From VXOZ01 sp965220045 (lineage in GTDB: Bacteria > Chloroflexota > UBA11872 > VXOZ01), in assembly GCA_965220045.1 (NCBI GenBank), contig OZ244803.1:1984001-2048000 (forward strand): a stretch of DNA of 64,000 nt, read 5' to 3'. The notes below the pieces were generated by a model that was given only the letters and a program-made list of their open reading frames with translations, did not search any database and had not been told where the DNA came from. A program made the position numbers and the translations under genes. Position 1 is the stretch's first letter; each line of letters opens with the position of its first letter. Below are positions 43,977 through 53,218 of this stretch, in pieces.

Positions 43977-44104
43977 TAGGCGCTCCGGCAGTTCTTGACC
44001 TTATTTCGCCTCTTGGATAGTGCTGCCTGGGCTGTTCTGCATCCACTCTATGTACTTCAGGGCTTCCGACCGCATTCCGCGGAAGAGCATGGTGGATATA
44101 GCCG

Positions 44105-46267
44105 ATGAAACGTCTACCTCTTTTAAGCCGTCGCGAACTCTTCGTCACCGGCGCTGCGCTCGGTTTGGCCGCCTGCGGCGGCCCTGCGCGCGGCCGTGAC
44201 CCGCTCGCGTCAATCCAGGAGGGTTTGGCGGTTGCCCCGCTCCCGCCGCCTTGGGTGCCGATGGTTGTGCGCGGCACGGCCATTGAAGTTGCCGGCCACC
44301 GCTATCGCTTCGATGCCGGCCCGTTTCCCACAAGCCTTGAAGTCAATGGTCCCGAATTCCTCTTCGATGCTATCAATCTCGATATCCGCGTCCAAGACGA
44401 ACTGCTCGTCTGGCAACGCGCACGCGCAATCTCGGTGGACGCCGCGGAAGTAGAGTTGCTGGCGCGAGGCAACGCCGGTGATCTGATTGCGCAAACCCGC
44501 GTAACCATCAGTTACGACGGCACGTGCCGCTTTCGCGTAAGCCTCATCCCGCAAGGCATCGTTACCATAGACTCTATTCTGCTCGACGTGCCAATCCTCC
44601 GCGGCGAGACAACCCACTACGCGCATCACCTCCTGGGCGCTGCCGCCCTCACCTACTCCTCTTTGGAAATCGGCAGTTTGATTGAGGGACGTCAGGCCGT
44701 TTGGGGAGGCGGCCGCATACCCGAGAATGGTTGGTCCGGAGAAATCACGCCCCAATTCTGGGTGGGAAATCCTGACCAGGGCATAGTCTGGTTCACCGAG
44801 CAATTGGCTGACCAGCAACGCCAGGAATCCGCTATCCAAATTCAATTGCGGCCGGTAGAGGGAGCCATGCGTCTTCTGGTGGATCTCATCACCGGGCCGC
44901 TCGACATGCCGGACACGGTGCATCTCGACTTTGGCTTGCAACCGACTCCGGTGCGCCCGCCGGTGAGCCAGAGGAGCGCCATCAAACCTGCGCGCGCCGA
45001 ATGGTGGCCGGAGGACGGCCGCGTGGTGACGCAGTTTCCCATGCGGGCAACCGGCGATACGCGCAGCACACTTGAGTCCCTGCGTGATCAAGGCGCACAG
45101 GCGATTGTCCTGGAAGAAGGTTGGTCGGACGTGCCGGGGTTTCCCCACTTCGAGAGCGAAGCGAATGAAAGCGCGTTTCACGATCTGGTAGGCCTGACTC
45201 ACGACGCCGGCCTGATGGTGATCCCCACCATCTCTGCCGATACGCTTGCCGTCAATGCCCCCGGAGCGGCAGATGTATTGACCGCCATGCCACGGCCAAT
45301 CCATACGGACGTATTAAACGTGTCTCGAGCACCTGCCAATCAGGTCTCGGCAATGTTTCACACCGAAGCTACGGCCGCGTTCTTCGAACAGGCTGTGCGC
45401 GCATTTTCCGAGAAGTTTCTGATTGACGGCGTGAATGTGCTCATCGGCGAGCCGACGGTACGGGAGATGCTCCAAAGTGAACGCCAGCCGGGAGCCGGGG
45501 CCGCACTGGACATCCAGGGCCGGCGCGATCTCTTGCGACGGCTCTACGCGCTCTTCCACGGCGGCCTGAGAGAAAGAGATGAAGACGGCATCGTGATAGC
45601 CCACACGCCCATGCCCTGGAGCATGATTCACAGCTATGCCGATCTGCTCGTAACGGGACTCAACGGCTACCGGTCAATTGCCGTTCGCGGTCTTAGCGGC
45701 GAGGCGCTCGCCAAACGCTGGCAACCGGAAGAAGCTCCGTATCTCTACGGCGACGTGACCCACAGAGTACCAACGTTCTTCCAAGTGCCTGCCGCCGAAT
45801 CGCTCTTCGGCGTTGGCGTTGGGGAATACGGGCGCGAAGACCTGACGACCGACCAAGAGCTTTTTGGATTGGCGGCCGTGCACAATACGTCGCTGTGGCC
45901 GGAAGAGCTCGCGCCGTTTGCTCCCCTTGAAGAGCTAGACCGTCTGGAAAAACTGCGCGTGAGCCTGGGCTTTGGCAATGCATCCTGGCACCCGTATTGG
46001 ATAAGGCAAGAACGCCTCATAGTACAGCCGCCCAGCACGTTGCACGGGTATTGGCACAAGGGTTCGGGGTCGATGCTCTTGCTTCTGCTCAACGGGGCCA
46101 GTAGTGATCAGGACATACTGGTCGAGGTAGCCGCAGCGTCCAACGGCGACGCGAGGCTGTTCGCGGAGGAAGTTTGGCAAGGCCTGCCCGCGCGTACCCG
46201 CGACAACCTGATCATCACCTCGCTGGCACCCTCGCAGTTTGCCGTGTTGCACATCGAGGCAGGTTAG
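44105..46267 (+). CDS. Exported glycoside-hydrolase-like lipoprotein (DUF6067-like)
   Basis: 720 residues. The N-terminus combines a Tat twin-arginine (SRRELFVTG, R9-R10) and a lipobox LAAC with Cys24, so it should be exported folded and lipid-anchored. Residues about 60-300 form a beta-sandwich with FWVGNPDQGIVWFTEQ, like the N-terminal domain of GH123/DUF6067 proteins. Residues 310-620 appear to be a TIM-barrel-like region (AIVLEEGWSDVPGFPHFESE; HDAGLMVIPTIS). A C-terminal sandwich follows. The catalytic acids are not assignable with confidence. Polysaccharide or glycolipid degradation is likely. It is monocistronic. Confidence 0.75.
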   Translation: MKRLPLLSRRELFVTGAALGLAACGGPARGRDPLASIQEGLAVAPLPPPWVPMVVRGTAIEVAGHRYRFDAGPFPTSLEVNGPEFLFDAINLDIRVQDELLVWQRARAISVDAAEVELLARGNAGDLIAQTRVTISYDGTCRFRVSLIPQGIVTIDSILLDVPILRGETTHYAHHLLGAAALTYSSLEIGSLIEGRQAVWGGGRIPENGWSGEITPQFWVGNPDQGIVWFTEQLADQQRQESAIQIQLRPVEGAMRLLVDLITGPLDMPDTVHLDFGLQPTPVRPPVSQRSAIKPARAEWWPEDGRVVTQFPMRATGDTRSTLESLRDQGAQAIVLEEGWSDVPGFPHFESEANESAFHDLVGLTHDAGLMVIPTISADTLAVNAPGAADVLTAMPRPIHTDVLNVSRAPANQVSAMFHTEATAAFFEQAVRAFSEKFLIDGVNVLIGEPTVREMLQSERQPGAGAALDIQGRRDLLRRLYALFHGGLRERDEDGIVIAHTPMPWSMIHSYADLLVTGLNGYRSIAVRGLSGEALAKRWQPEEAPYLYGDVTHRVPTFFQVPAAESLFGVGVGEYGREDLTTDQELFGLAAVHNTSLWPEELAPFAPLEELDRLEKLRVSLGFGNASWHPYWIRQERLIVQPPSTLHGYWHKGSGSMLLLLLNGASSDQDILVEVAAASNGDARLFAEEVWQGLPARTRDNLIITSLAPSQFAVLHIEAG

Positions 46268-46409
46268 CCGACGCTGCAACTCGTAGTCACCCCTGTCCAG
46301 CACCCGGCTTACCGTCTGAGTTGAGCAACCAGACCAAAGCGGGCGATTGCGTATACGCCATGCACCATGCGCGTGAGAGAACAACTCCCGCCGCAAATTC
46401 CAATGGCAG

Positions 46410-47189
46410 TCAGCTTCGCAAATTCGCAGCGTAGGCGGCGCTGGTCTGACCGGCAAGCGCGATGAAGTCCTCGGGAATCAGGCTGGCACCGCCGACCAGC
46501 CCGCCGTCGACCTCCGCCTGTGCGATGATGTCGGGCCAGACACCGGGGTTGATACTGCCGCCATACAGGATGCGCATAGCCGCAGCCGTTGGCGCGCCGA
46601 ATTCACGTCCAACCACTTCGCGCACCAGCCCAATCGTATCGTTCGCTTCTGCCGGTGATGCGGCGCGGCCGGTGCCGATGGCCCATATCGGCTCGTACGC
46701 CACAATTGCCGCCGCGGCCTGTTGAGCGGATAGCCCTGCAAGCGCCTGCGTGGTTTGGCTATCCAGCACCGCCTGAGTCTTACCCGCGCGGTTCTCGTCG
46801 TCCGTTTCACCCACGCAGATAATCGGGGTCAGTCCGTGCGTAATCGCTGCGACGACTCTGCGGTTGACCATGGCATCGGTCTCCCCAAAGTGGGTGCGCC
46901 GTTCTGAATGGCCGATAATGACGTGGGAGCAGAGATCTTGCACCATTCGCGGGGAGACTTCCCCCGTAAACGCTCCTTCCGCTTCCCAGTGCATATGCTG
47001 TGAACCGACGTCGATTACCGTATCCTGCAGATCGTCCCGCGCCGCGGACAACGCTATGGACGGCGGACAAACAATTATGTCAATATCATCGTACGCTGAC
47101 AGTCCCGCCTTCAGGTCACGTACGAGCGTGACAGCTTGCGGCAGAGTCTTGTTCATTTTCCAGTTACCGGCAATCACGAATTTCCGCAT
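46410..47189 (-). CDS. tpiA: Triosephosphate isomerase
   Basis: 259 residues, normal length. The active site is complete: N9-W-K11 in AGNWKMNKT, His in IIGHSERR, Glu in VAYEPIWAIGTG and the phosphate-binding loop GGSINPG. It interconverts dihydroxyacetone phosphate and glyceraldehyde-3-phosphate in glycolysis. Unusually for a central gene it stands alone here, without gap or pgk, and is transcribed against its neighbours. Confidence 0.97.
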   Translation of the reverse strand: MRKFVIAGNWKMNKTLPQAVTLVRDLKAGLSAYDDIDIIVCPPSIALSAARDDLQDTVIDVGSQHMHWEAEGAFTGEVSPRMVQDLCSHVIIGHSERRTHFGETDAMVNRRVVAAITHGLTPIICVGETDDENRAGKTQAVLDSQTTQALAGLSAQQAAAAIVAYEPIWAIGTGRAASPAEANDTIGLVREVVGREFGAPTAAAMRILYGGSINPGVWPDIIAQAEVDGGLVGGASLIPEDFIALAGQTSAAYAANLRS

Positions 47190-47485
47190 ATCGAATTCCG
47201 CCCTTCATTGCAGTGCTGTAAAGCCTTGGCCGACAGGAGGTCCGGTCCTCAGGCCGCAGATTCGCCAACATCGCTAACTCCGAGTGGCGCCGGCATAGTT
47301 AGAGCACGGGACTCCAGCTTCATGCTATAGTATCAACATACTCTGCCCAACCTGTCCCCAATCTGTTGCTAATGCCCGCTGAGCGATTCCCAGTACGCCT
47401 CCCGCAACGCCGGCTCTCCACCGCGAAACAGAGACTCACACTCACGTAAATTCGCTCGGCTTCGTCCTCCGGTTCCAAGAATGCC

Positions 47486-48673
47486 ATGCCACAGCGCAGG
47501 ATCTATCTAGACTATGCCGCCACGAGCCCGCTCGATCCACGCGTTGTGGAAGCGATGCTGCCGCATCTCACCGACGTCTATGGCAACCCTTCCAGCCTCC
47601 ATGCTACGGGGCGGCACGCGCGCCGCGCGCTAGAAGATGCCCGTGAGCTAATCGCGCACACGCTGCAATGCCGGCCTACCGAAATCCTCTTTACGAGCGG
47701 CGGCACGGAAAGCGATAATTGCGCCGTGCTCGGCATTGCCCGAGCGCAACGCGCTGCCGGCAGGGGCGACCACGTCATCACCAGCCGGATCGAGCACCAC
47801 GCCGTGCTGCACGCGTGCGCCCAGCTAGAGTCGGAAGGCTTCCGCGTTACCTATGTTCCCGTTGACGCGTACGGCATCGTGGACACGCAGGCCGTGCAAG
47901 ACGCGCTGTCGCCCGACACTGTTCTCGTCTCCATTATGTCGGTTAATAACGAAATAGGGACCATCGAGCCCGTGCAGAAGATCGCGGCACAGTGCCGGAA
48001 CCGGGACGTTCCCATGCACACTGATGCCGTCCAGGCCATGGGAAACCTAGAGTTAGATTTTGCCGGATGGGGTGTGGATGCCCTTTCGCTCACGGCCCAC
48101 AAGTGCTATGGGCCGAAAGGAGTGGGCCTCCTCGTCTTGCGCCACGGACTGGCGATTCGTCCTTTGATGGCGGGCGGCGGTCAGGAGCGCGAACAGCGTC
48201 CCGGCACCGAAAACGTCGCGGGCATCGTGGGCATGGCAGAAGCGCTAAACCTCGCCCATGCCGAACGCAGCAGTCGCGTCGCACACGCCCAAGCATGTAG
48301 CAAGCGACTCAGGAGCGGTGTCGCGGCTCGATTCCCTTGGGCCCAACTGAACGGACATCCTACGCAATGCGTCTCAAACATCGTAAACGTCTCATTTCCC
48401 GGCCTATCCAATGAAACCTTGCTCCTGCACTTGGACCTGGCTGGAGTAGACGTTTCGAACGGCGCGGCGTGCACTTCCGGCACCGTGGAGCCGTCACACG
48501 TCTTGCTTGCGCTGGGAAAGCCGGAGCAACTGGCGTCCAGTGCGCTGCGCTTCAGCATTGGCAAAGACACCGGCGATGAAGACATCGACGGTGCGCTCGA
48601 CGTCTTGGAAAACACCGTGCAAAATTTGCGCGTGGATGCGGGCCTTCCTCTCCAGGAAAGCAGACAGTCTTGA
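47486..48673 (+). CDS. Cysteine desulfurase (NifS/IscS family)
   Basis: 395 residues. The PLP enzyme motifs are all present: YLDYAATSPLDPRVVEAM at the N-terminus, FTSGGTESDN, SRIEHHAVLH (His stacking on PLP), MHTDAVQAMG, SLTAHKCYGPKGVGLL (Schiff-base Lys) and the mobile loop GAACTSGTVEPSHVL with the persulfide Cys. It supplies sulfur for Fe-S clusters or tRNA thiolation. No iscU or mnmA gene is next to it, so its partner is unclear. Confidence 0.95.
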   Translation: MPQRRIYLDYAATSPLDPRVVEAMLPHLTDVYGNPSSLHATGRHARRALEDARELIAHTLQCRPTEILFTSGGTESDNCAVLGIARAQRAAGRGDHVITSRIEHHAVLHACAQLESEGFRVTYVPVDAYGIVDTQAVQDALSPDTVLVSIMSVNNEIGTIEPVQKIAAQCRNRDVPMHTDAVQAMGNLELDFAGWGVDALSLTAHKCYGPKGVGLLVLRHGLAIRPLMAGGGQEREQRPGTENVAGIVGMAEALNLAHAERSSRVAHAQACSKRLRSGVAARFPWAQLNGHPTQCVSNIVNVSFPGLSNETLLLHLDLAGVDVSNGAACTSGTVEPSHVLLALGKPEQLASSALRFSIGKDTGDEDIDGALDVLENTVQNLRVDAGLPLQESRQS

Positions 48674-48751
48674 GCGGCCCGCCACCCGTCACAGGTTCCA
48701 AGTACATAACCTTCACTGCCTCGAGCTTTAGAAAAGCCTACTCACGCCAAG

Positions 48752-49057
48752 ATGAACTTTCTTGAACTTGAAGTATTCTCCTACACTATCGGGGAGCTTC
48801 TTGCTCTTGTGCCCCCTGTCGTTGCCCTCGGCTTCCTGTTGGGATCCCTCGAGTCGACGGCGTATCATGTCTTCTTCGGACGCGGCGACCGCACGACGTT
48901 CTGGTACTTGGGCATCGGGCTCGCCGGGTTCTGGTTGGGACATCTCGCGGCGGAGTTCATTGGAGCCATCTTTCCACCGGTGGGGCTGCTCCACGCGGCA
49001 GAAGCTTCCGCCGCCTGTATTACGCTGCTGTATATTGCGGATTACGTGCGCAGTTGA
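48752..49057 (+). CDS. Small three-helix membrane protein
   Basis: 101 residues, mostly hydrophobic: helix 1 (ELLALVPPVVALGFLLG), helix 2 (FWYLGIGLAGFWLGHLAAEFIG) and helix 3 (LHAAEASAACITLLYIADYV). The layout is common among small inner-membrane proteins without assigned function. It is followed 69 bp later by a YtxH-type gene. An overlapping frame shifted by ten bases reads as an Arg/Ser-rich nonsense protein and was not chosen. Confidence 0.65.
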   Translation: MNFLELEVFSYTIGELLALVPPVVALGFLLGSLESTAYHVFFGRGDRTTFWYLGIGLAGFWLGHLAAEFIGAIFPPVGLLHAAEASAACITLLYIADYVRS

Positions 49058-49126
49058 TACAATTTAAGCAATGAGAGATCGTTTTAGTACCGCGATTCAG
49101 TACCCCAGAGTACAGGAAGGCAAGGA

Positions 49127-49438
49127 ATGCCCAGAGACACGGGAACTTTCATATTCGGCTTGATTTTCGGTGCGCTGTGCGGGGTGGTCATGGCACTGCT
49201 CTTGACACCCCAGAGCGGTGAAGAGACCCGCGAGCTACTTGGCAAGAAGACGGATGACCTGAAAAAGGGCGCCGAAGACGCGGTCGGGCGTGCGCGTGAG
49301 GGCACTGCGGGCTTCGTTGAGCGCGGCCGCAGCATCGCTGAGGACGCCCAATCTCGACTCCATGGACGCCATGTTGCGCAGCCACCCGTTGCCGAGCAGC
49401 AGCCGGAGGAGCAAGTAGAGAGCCAGGCCCAAGTCTAA
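49127..49438 (+). CDS. YtxH-domain protein
   Basis: 103 residues. One glycine-rich membrane helix (FIFGLIFGALCGVVMALLLTP) is followed by the YtxH signature SGEETRELLGKKTDDLKKGAEDAVGRAREG and an amphipathic tail. YtxH-like proteins are single-span, often stress-induced, with no known enzyme activity. GGAAGGCAAGGA precedes the ATG. Confidence 0.85.
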   Translation: MPRDTGTFIFGLIFGALCGVVMALLLTPQSGEETRELLGKKTDDLKKGAEDAVGRAREGTAGFVERGRSIAEDAQSRLHGRHVAQPPVAEQQPEEQVESQAQV

Positions 49439-49546
49439 TCATCGCTATCTCGGCTCGATTAGTATGGCGGACACAACCTCTGCGTGTTGTCTGTCCATGG
49501 TTGGGCTGGCTGAGGGTTGGCTTGGTCATCGATTTACACTGTATTA

Positions 49547-49804
49547 GGACTTACTACGATGAGGGTTGGTGCCGGCTAAGGAGCGCCGCTCTCATTAGCT
49601 AAGTCCAATTACACGCTGGCCCAGGTCTGAGCGGTAAGCGTAAGCCCACGTGGAGAGACGGTATCCGTAAGTAAGAGCCTCTCGAAGCCTTCCCGTGTCA
49701 ACACGGGAAGGTGTCTTGTTTAAGCGTGGAGGAGCCACACGAGAGCAGTTCGCGGATAGTCTGGACGGCCTAGCTAGTGGCAGGGAGACTGTAGGCGAGC
49801 TGCT
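49547..49804 (+). ncRNA. Candidate structured RNA upstream of mtnP
   Basis: The 520 bp between the YtxH gene and mtnP hold a chain of complementary segments. SL1: GGACTTA (49547-49553)/TAAGTCC (49600-49606), with inner GATGAG (49558-49563)/CTCATT (49591-49596) and GGTGC (49568-49572)/GCGCC (49583-49587). SL2: GAGAG (49653-49657)/CTCTC (49679-49683) with ACGG/CCGT inside. SL3: an 11-bp palindrome at 49688-49711. SL5: AGCAGTTCGC (49744-49753)/GCGAGCTGCT (49795-49804) with AGTCT/AGACT inside. No known RNA family signature (RNase P, tmRNA, SRP, SAM riboswitch) was recognised. Confidence 0.4.
49688..49711 (+). terminator. Strong palindromic hairpin (possible terminator)
   Basis: CCTTCCCGTGT and ACACGGGAAGG are perfect complements separated by two bases, so in RNA about 10 bp with a 4-nt loop would form. 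It is followed by TGTCTTGTTT, a weak T-rich stretch. It could end ytxH transcription or be part of the structured RNA described for the same region. Confidence 0.5.
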
Positions 49805-49959
49805 ACGCGCAGACTGAAGTCAATTGGGGGAGCATCGAGCCGACCCCTTTGGCGCGCCCGCCGGACCGGGCGAGGACGCCCCGGCGAGCTGGGGGAAGCG
49901 ACAAGGAACCACGTAAATCTGTAGGCAGTGGGTACCCAGTGAGAAAGTAGACTCGTCCT

Positions 49960-50832
49960 ATGGGGATGCAGGCGGCGGCCAGAGTAGGCATCGTGGGCGG
50001 CACCGGCTTTGCGGACATCGAGGGGTTGGAAGACCGTCGGGAGGTCCACATAGCAACCCCCTTTGGGCCGCCGAGCGACGCCTACACGTTGGGCACATTG
50101 CACGGCGTACCCATGGCCTTCTTGCCCCGGCATGGCCGGGGACACCGCATCCAACCGAGTGACCTCAATGCCCGCGCCAATATCTACGGTTTCAAGCGCC
50201 TTGGCGTCGAATACCTCATCTCAATTTCTGCGTGCGGCTCGCTGCGGGAGGACTTGGCCCCACAACATATTCTGGTGCCGGACCAACTGTACGACCACAC
50301 GAAACGACGCGTCAGCACCTTCTTCGGCGACGGCATCGTGGCCCACGTCGGCTTTGCCGAGCCATTCTGCCCGGTGCTCAGCCGCACGCTCTTTGAGACC
50401 GGCCAGGCGCTCGGCACGGCGATGCACAGCGGGGGCACGTATATCTGCATCGAAGGCCCGCAGTTTTCCACGAAGGCCGAGTCGGAAGTCTACCGTGGCT
50501 GGGGCATGGATGTGATTGGCATGACGGCGGTGCCAGAAGCCAAGCTCGCGCGGGAAGCGGAAATCTGCTACGCCACGCTGGCTTGCGTTACGGACTACGA
50601 CGTTTGGCACGAAACGGCCGGTGAGGTGACCGTCGCAATGGTCTTAGAGAACTTGCAGCAAAATGTCGATCACGCCAAGAAGATCGTGGGGCGTGCCATC
50701 ACCGCGGTTCCGTATGAACGCAACGCCTGTCAGTGCCCGGAGGCTCTCGCCAACGCCATTGTCACCGCACCGGACAGCATACCGGCCGCCCAGCGTGCTA
50801 CGCTAGATTTGATAGTCGGCAAGTATATCTGA
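49960..50832 (+). CDS. mtnP: S-methyl-5'-thioadenosine phosphorylase
   Basis: 290 residues. It starts with RVGIVGGTGFADIEGL, the phosphate loop of this purine-nucleoside-phosphorylase subgroup. FLPRHGRGHRIQPSDLNARANIYG, SISACGSLREDLAPQHILVPDQ and GMTAVPEAKLAREAEICYATLACVTDYDVW (purine and methylthioribose contacts) are characteristic. It splits methylthioadenosine into adenine and methylthioribose-1-phosphate. Together with ahcY and metK downstream it forms a methyl-cycle group. ATGs at 49960 and 49966 are equally good starts. Confidence 0.92.
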   Translation: MGMQAAARVGIVGGTGFADIEGLEDRREVHIATPFGPPSDAYTLGTLHGVPMAFLPRHGRGHRIQPSDLNARANIYGFKRLGVEYLISISACGSLREDLAPQHILVPDQLYDHTKRRVSTFFGDGIVAHVGFAEPFCPVLSRTLFETGQALGTAMHSGGTYICIEGPQFSTKAESEVYRGWGMDVIGMTAVPEAKLAREAEICYATLACVTDYDVWHETAGEVTVAMVLENLQQNVDHAKKIVGRAITAVPYERNACQCPEALANAIVTAPDSIPAAQRATLDLIVGKYI

Positions 50833-50933
50833 GACTAAGAAGCAATATTCCTTATGTCAATGACTGACACGAGCGGCCAACGCTCATTGGTTTTGTCTGA
50901 TGTGAACGTCATCCGGGGGTATTCTCCAGCTAC

Positions 50934-51845
50934 ATGAGTATGCTCATCGTAGGCACCGTCGCCACCGACGATATCGTCACACCCTTTGCCTCAGTCGAGG
51001 GGGTATTGGGGGGCTCAGCGGTCTACGCAGCCACGGCCGGCAGTCTCTACATTCCCGTGCAGATCGTCGGCGTTATCGGTGAGGACTTTCCCGATACGTA
51101 CATGAAATTTCTTAGGCAGAAGCAATTCGATCTGCAAGGCCTTGAAGTACAAGAGGGCAGGACATTCCATTGGGCCGGCAAATACCACTTCGACATGAAC
51201 ACGCGGGACACCCTCGCCACCGAACTCAATGTGCTTGCAACATTCAATCCAACCTTGCCGGCGGCGTATCGCGAAACGCCGTTTGTCTTCCTTGCCAATG
51301 TTGATCCAACAATCCAGTTGAACACGCTCGACCAGATCAAGAAGCCGACCCTGACAATTCTGGATACCATGGACTATTGGATCGAGACACAGCGTGACGC
51401 CCTCACAGCGGTCATGCGGCGAGCCGACCTCATCATGATCAATGACGAGGAACTACGCCAGTACACCGGTGAACATAGCCTGTTGAAGGCCGCACGACAG
51501 ATGCTTGCGCTGGGACCGCGGGCGCTCATCGTCAAGAAAGGCGAGCACGGCGCAGCGCTGGTAACCAATGAAGGCTATTACTATGCTCCAGGGTACCCGC
51601 TGGAAGACGTGGTAGACCCAACCGGCGCAGGCGACTCCTTCGCCGGCGGCTTCCTCGGCTACATTGCCAAACAGAGAAGAATTACGGCGCGGGAGTTGCA
51701 TCGCGCGCTCATTCACGGCAGCGTGATAGCCTCATTCACCGTAGAGGACTTTAGTGTAGACCGCCTCAAGAGTGTAAGCCCCCAAGACGTTCAACACCGA
51801 TACCAGGAGTTCGCCTCGTTTACCCATTTCGAGAGACTTGACTAA
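50934..51845 (+). CDS. PfkB-family kinase in methyl-cycle operon
   Basis: 303 residues, the ribokinase/PfkB fold. GGSAVYAATAGSLY is the substrate lid region, and DPTGAGDSFAGGFLGYIA the anion-hole and catalytic Asp motif near residue 230. Its position between mtnP and ahcY suggests that it phosphorylates adenosine (the product of AhcY) or a ribose-derived sugar from methylthioadenosine; this is inference from context. The family's usual sugar specificity loop does not settle it. Confidence 0.88.
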   Translation: MSMLIVGTVATDDIVTPFASVEGVLGGSAVYAATAGSLYIPVQIVGVIGEDFPDTYMKFLRQKQFDLQGLEVQEGRTFHWAGKYHFDMNTRDTLATELNVLATFNPTLPAAYRETPFVFLANVDPTIQLNTLDQIKKPTLTILDTMDYWIETQRDALTAVMRRADLIMINDEELRQYTGEHSLLKAARQMLALGPRALIVKKGEHGAALVTNEGYYYAPGYPLEDVVDPTGAGDSFAGGFLGYIAKQRRITARELHRALIHGSVIASFTVEDFSVDRLKSVSPQDVQHRYQEFASFTHFERLD

Positions 51846-51872
51846 AGCAGCTTTCAACTAAGGAGAACATGC

Positions 51873-53144
51873 ATGGCAACCGCAGCAATCAATAGCGATG
51901 TGAAAGACAAGGGCCTCGCCGGCCAGGGCAAGCTGCGCATTGAATGGGCCGACCGGATGATGCCGGTGCTGCAACTCATCCGCGAACGCTTTGAGGCCGA
52001 GCAACCGCTGACCGGCGTGCGGATTGCCGCGTGCCTGCACGTTACCAGCGAGACCGCGAATCTCATGCGCACACTGAAAGCGGGCGGCGCGGATGCCGTG
52101 CTCTGCGCATCGAATCCGCTCTCAACGCAAGATGAGGTTGCCGCGTCGCTGGTGGAGGACTTTGGCATTCCGACGTTTGCTATCAAGGGCGAGGACGAGC
52201 AATCGTACTACCGTCACATTGCCGCAGCCCTGGATCATGAGCCCCACATTACGATGGATGACGGCTGCGACCTCGTCACGGTTGCGCACAAGGAGCGACC
52301 CGAACTGCTTGGCAACATGCTGGGCGGCACGGAGGAGACAACAACCGGTGTCATCCGGCTGCGCAGTATGGAGGAGAACAACGTGCTGCGGTATCCCATT
52401 GTTGCCGTCAATGAAGCCAACACGAAGCATCTCTTCGACAACCGCTACGGCACGGGCCAGAGCAGTCTGGACGGCATCCTGCGCCTGACGAATGTGCTGC
52501 TCGCCGGTCACACCGTAGTCGTCTGCGGTTACGGTTGGTGCGGACGCGGCATCGCCGCGCGCGCGAAAGGCGCGGGCGCCAACGTGATCGTGACCGAGGT
52601 GAACCCTCTCTTCGCGCTGGAGGCTGCCATGGACGGCTTCCAGGTCATGCCGTTGCTGGATGCAGCAGCGAGAGGGGACGTGTTCATCACCGTAACCGGC
52701 AATGCCCACGTGCTCGACCGGGAGCACTTCGCCGCAATGAAGGACGGCGCGATTGTAGCCAATGCCGGCCATTTCAACGTGGAAATCAACATCCCGGCGC
52801 TCCGCGACCTTGCCGCTTCCGCAGCGATAGTGCGCGAGCAAGTCGAGGAATTCACGCTGGCCAACGGCAACCGCATTTCACTGCTGAGCGACGGCCGCCT
52901 CGTCAATCTCTCCGGCGCTGAAGGGCATCCCGCCAGCGTCATGGACATGAGCTTCGCCAATCAAGCGCTGAGCACCGAATACGTTGTGCAGAACCATGCG
53001 CAACTCGAGAATCGTGTCTATACTGTACCTACGGGAATCGATGCCAGCGTGGCACGCCTCAAGCTCGATGCCATGGGCCTATCTATAGATTCCTTGACGC
53101 CGGAACAGGAAAAATACCTGTCTTCATGGGAAGAGGGAACATAG
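51873..53144 (+). CDS. ahcY: Adenosylhomocysteinase
   Basis: 423 residues, normal for the bacterial form. Substrate motifs: LHVTSETANLMRTLKAGGA, DDGCDLVT and SMEENNVLRYPIVAVNE. The NAD-binding Rossmann motif is VVCGYGWCGRGIAARAKGAGA, with GHFNVEIN and the C-terminal dimer segment LKLDAMGLSIDSLTPEQEKYL. It hydrolyses S-adenosylhomocysteine to homocysteine and adenosine. AAGGAGAA precedes the ATG, 27 bp after the PfkB gene, consistent with one operon. Confidence 0.97.
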   Translation: MATAAINSDVKDKGLAGQGKLRIEWADRMMPVLQLIRERFEAEQPLTGVRIAACLHVTSETANLMRTLKAGGADAVLCASNPLSTQDEVAASLVEDFGIPTFAIKGEDEQSYYRHIAAALDHEPHITMDDGCDLVTVAHKERPELLGNMLGGTEETTTGVIRLRSMEENNVLRYPIVAVNEANTKHLFDNRYGTGQSSLDGILRLTNVLLAGHTVVVCGYGWCGRGIAARAKGAGANVIVTEVNPLFALEAAMDGFQVMPLLDAAARGDVFITVTGNAHVLDREHFAAMKDGAIVANAGHFNVEINIPALRDLAASAAIVREQVEEFTLANGNRISLLSDGRLVNLSGAEGHPASVMDMSFANQALSTEYVVQNHAQLENRVYTVPTGIDASVARLKLDAMGLSIDSLTPEQEKYLSSWEEGT

Positions 53145-53218
53145 CAGTTTCCATTGCACTTCAAGATTAGCCTAACAGCCTCACCAATCAGGAACGCGAG
53201 GGTGAGAAGGAGACAAAA

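Noticed and set aside
49547..49804. Structured region as RNase P RNA, tmRNA, SRP RNA or SAM riboswitch
   Set aside because: The conserved cores of these RNAs (for example GAGGAAAGTCC of RNase P) are not present.
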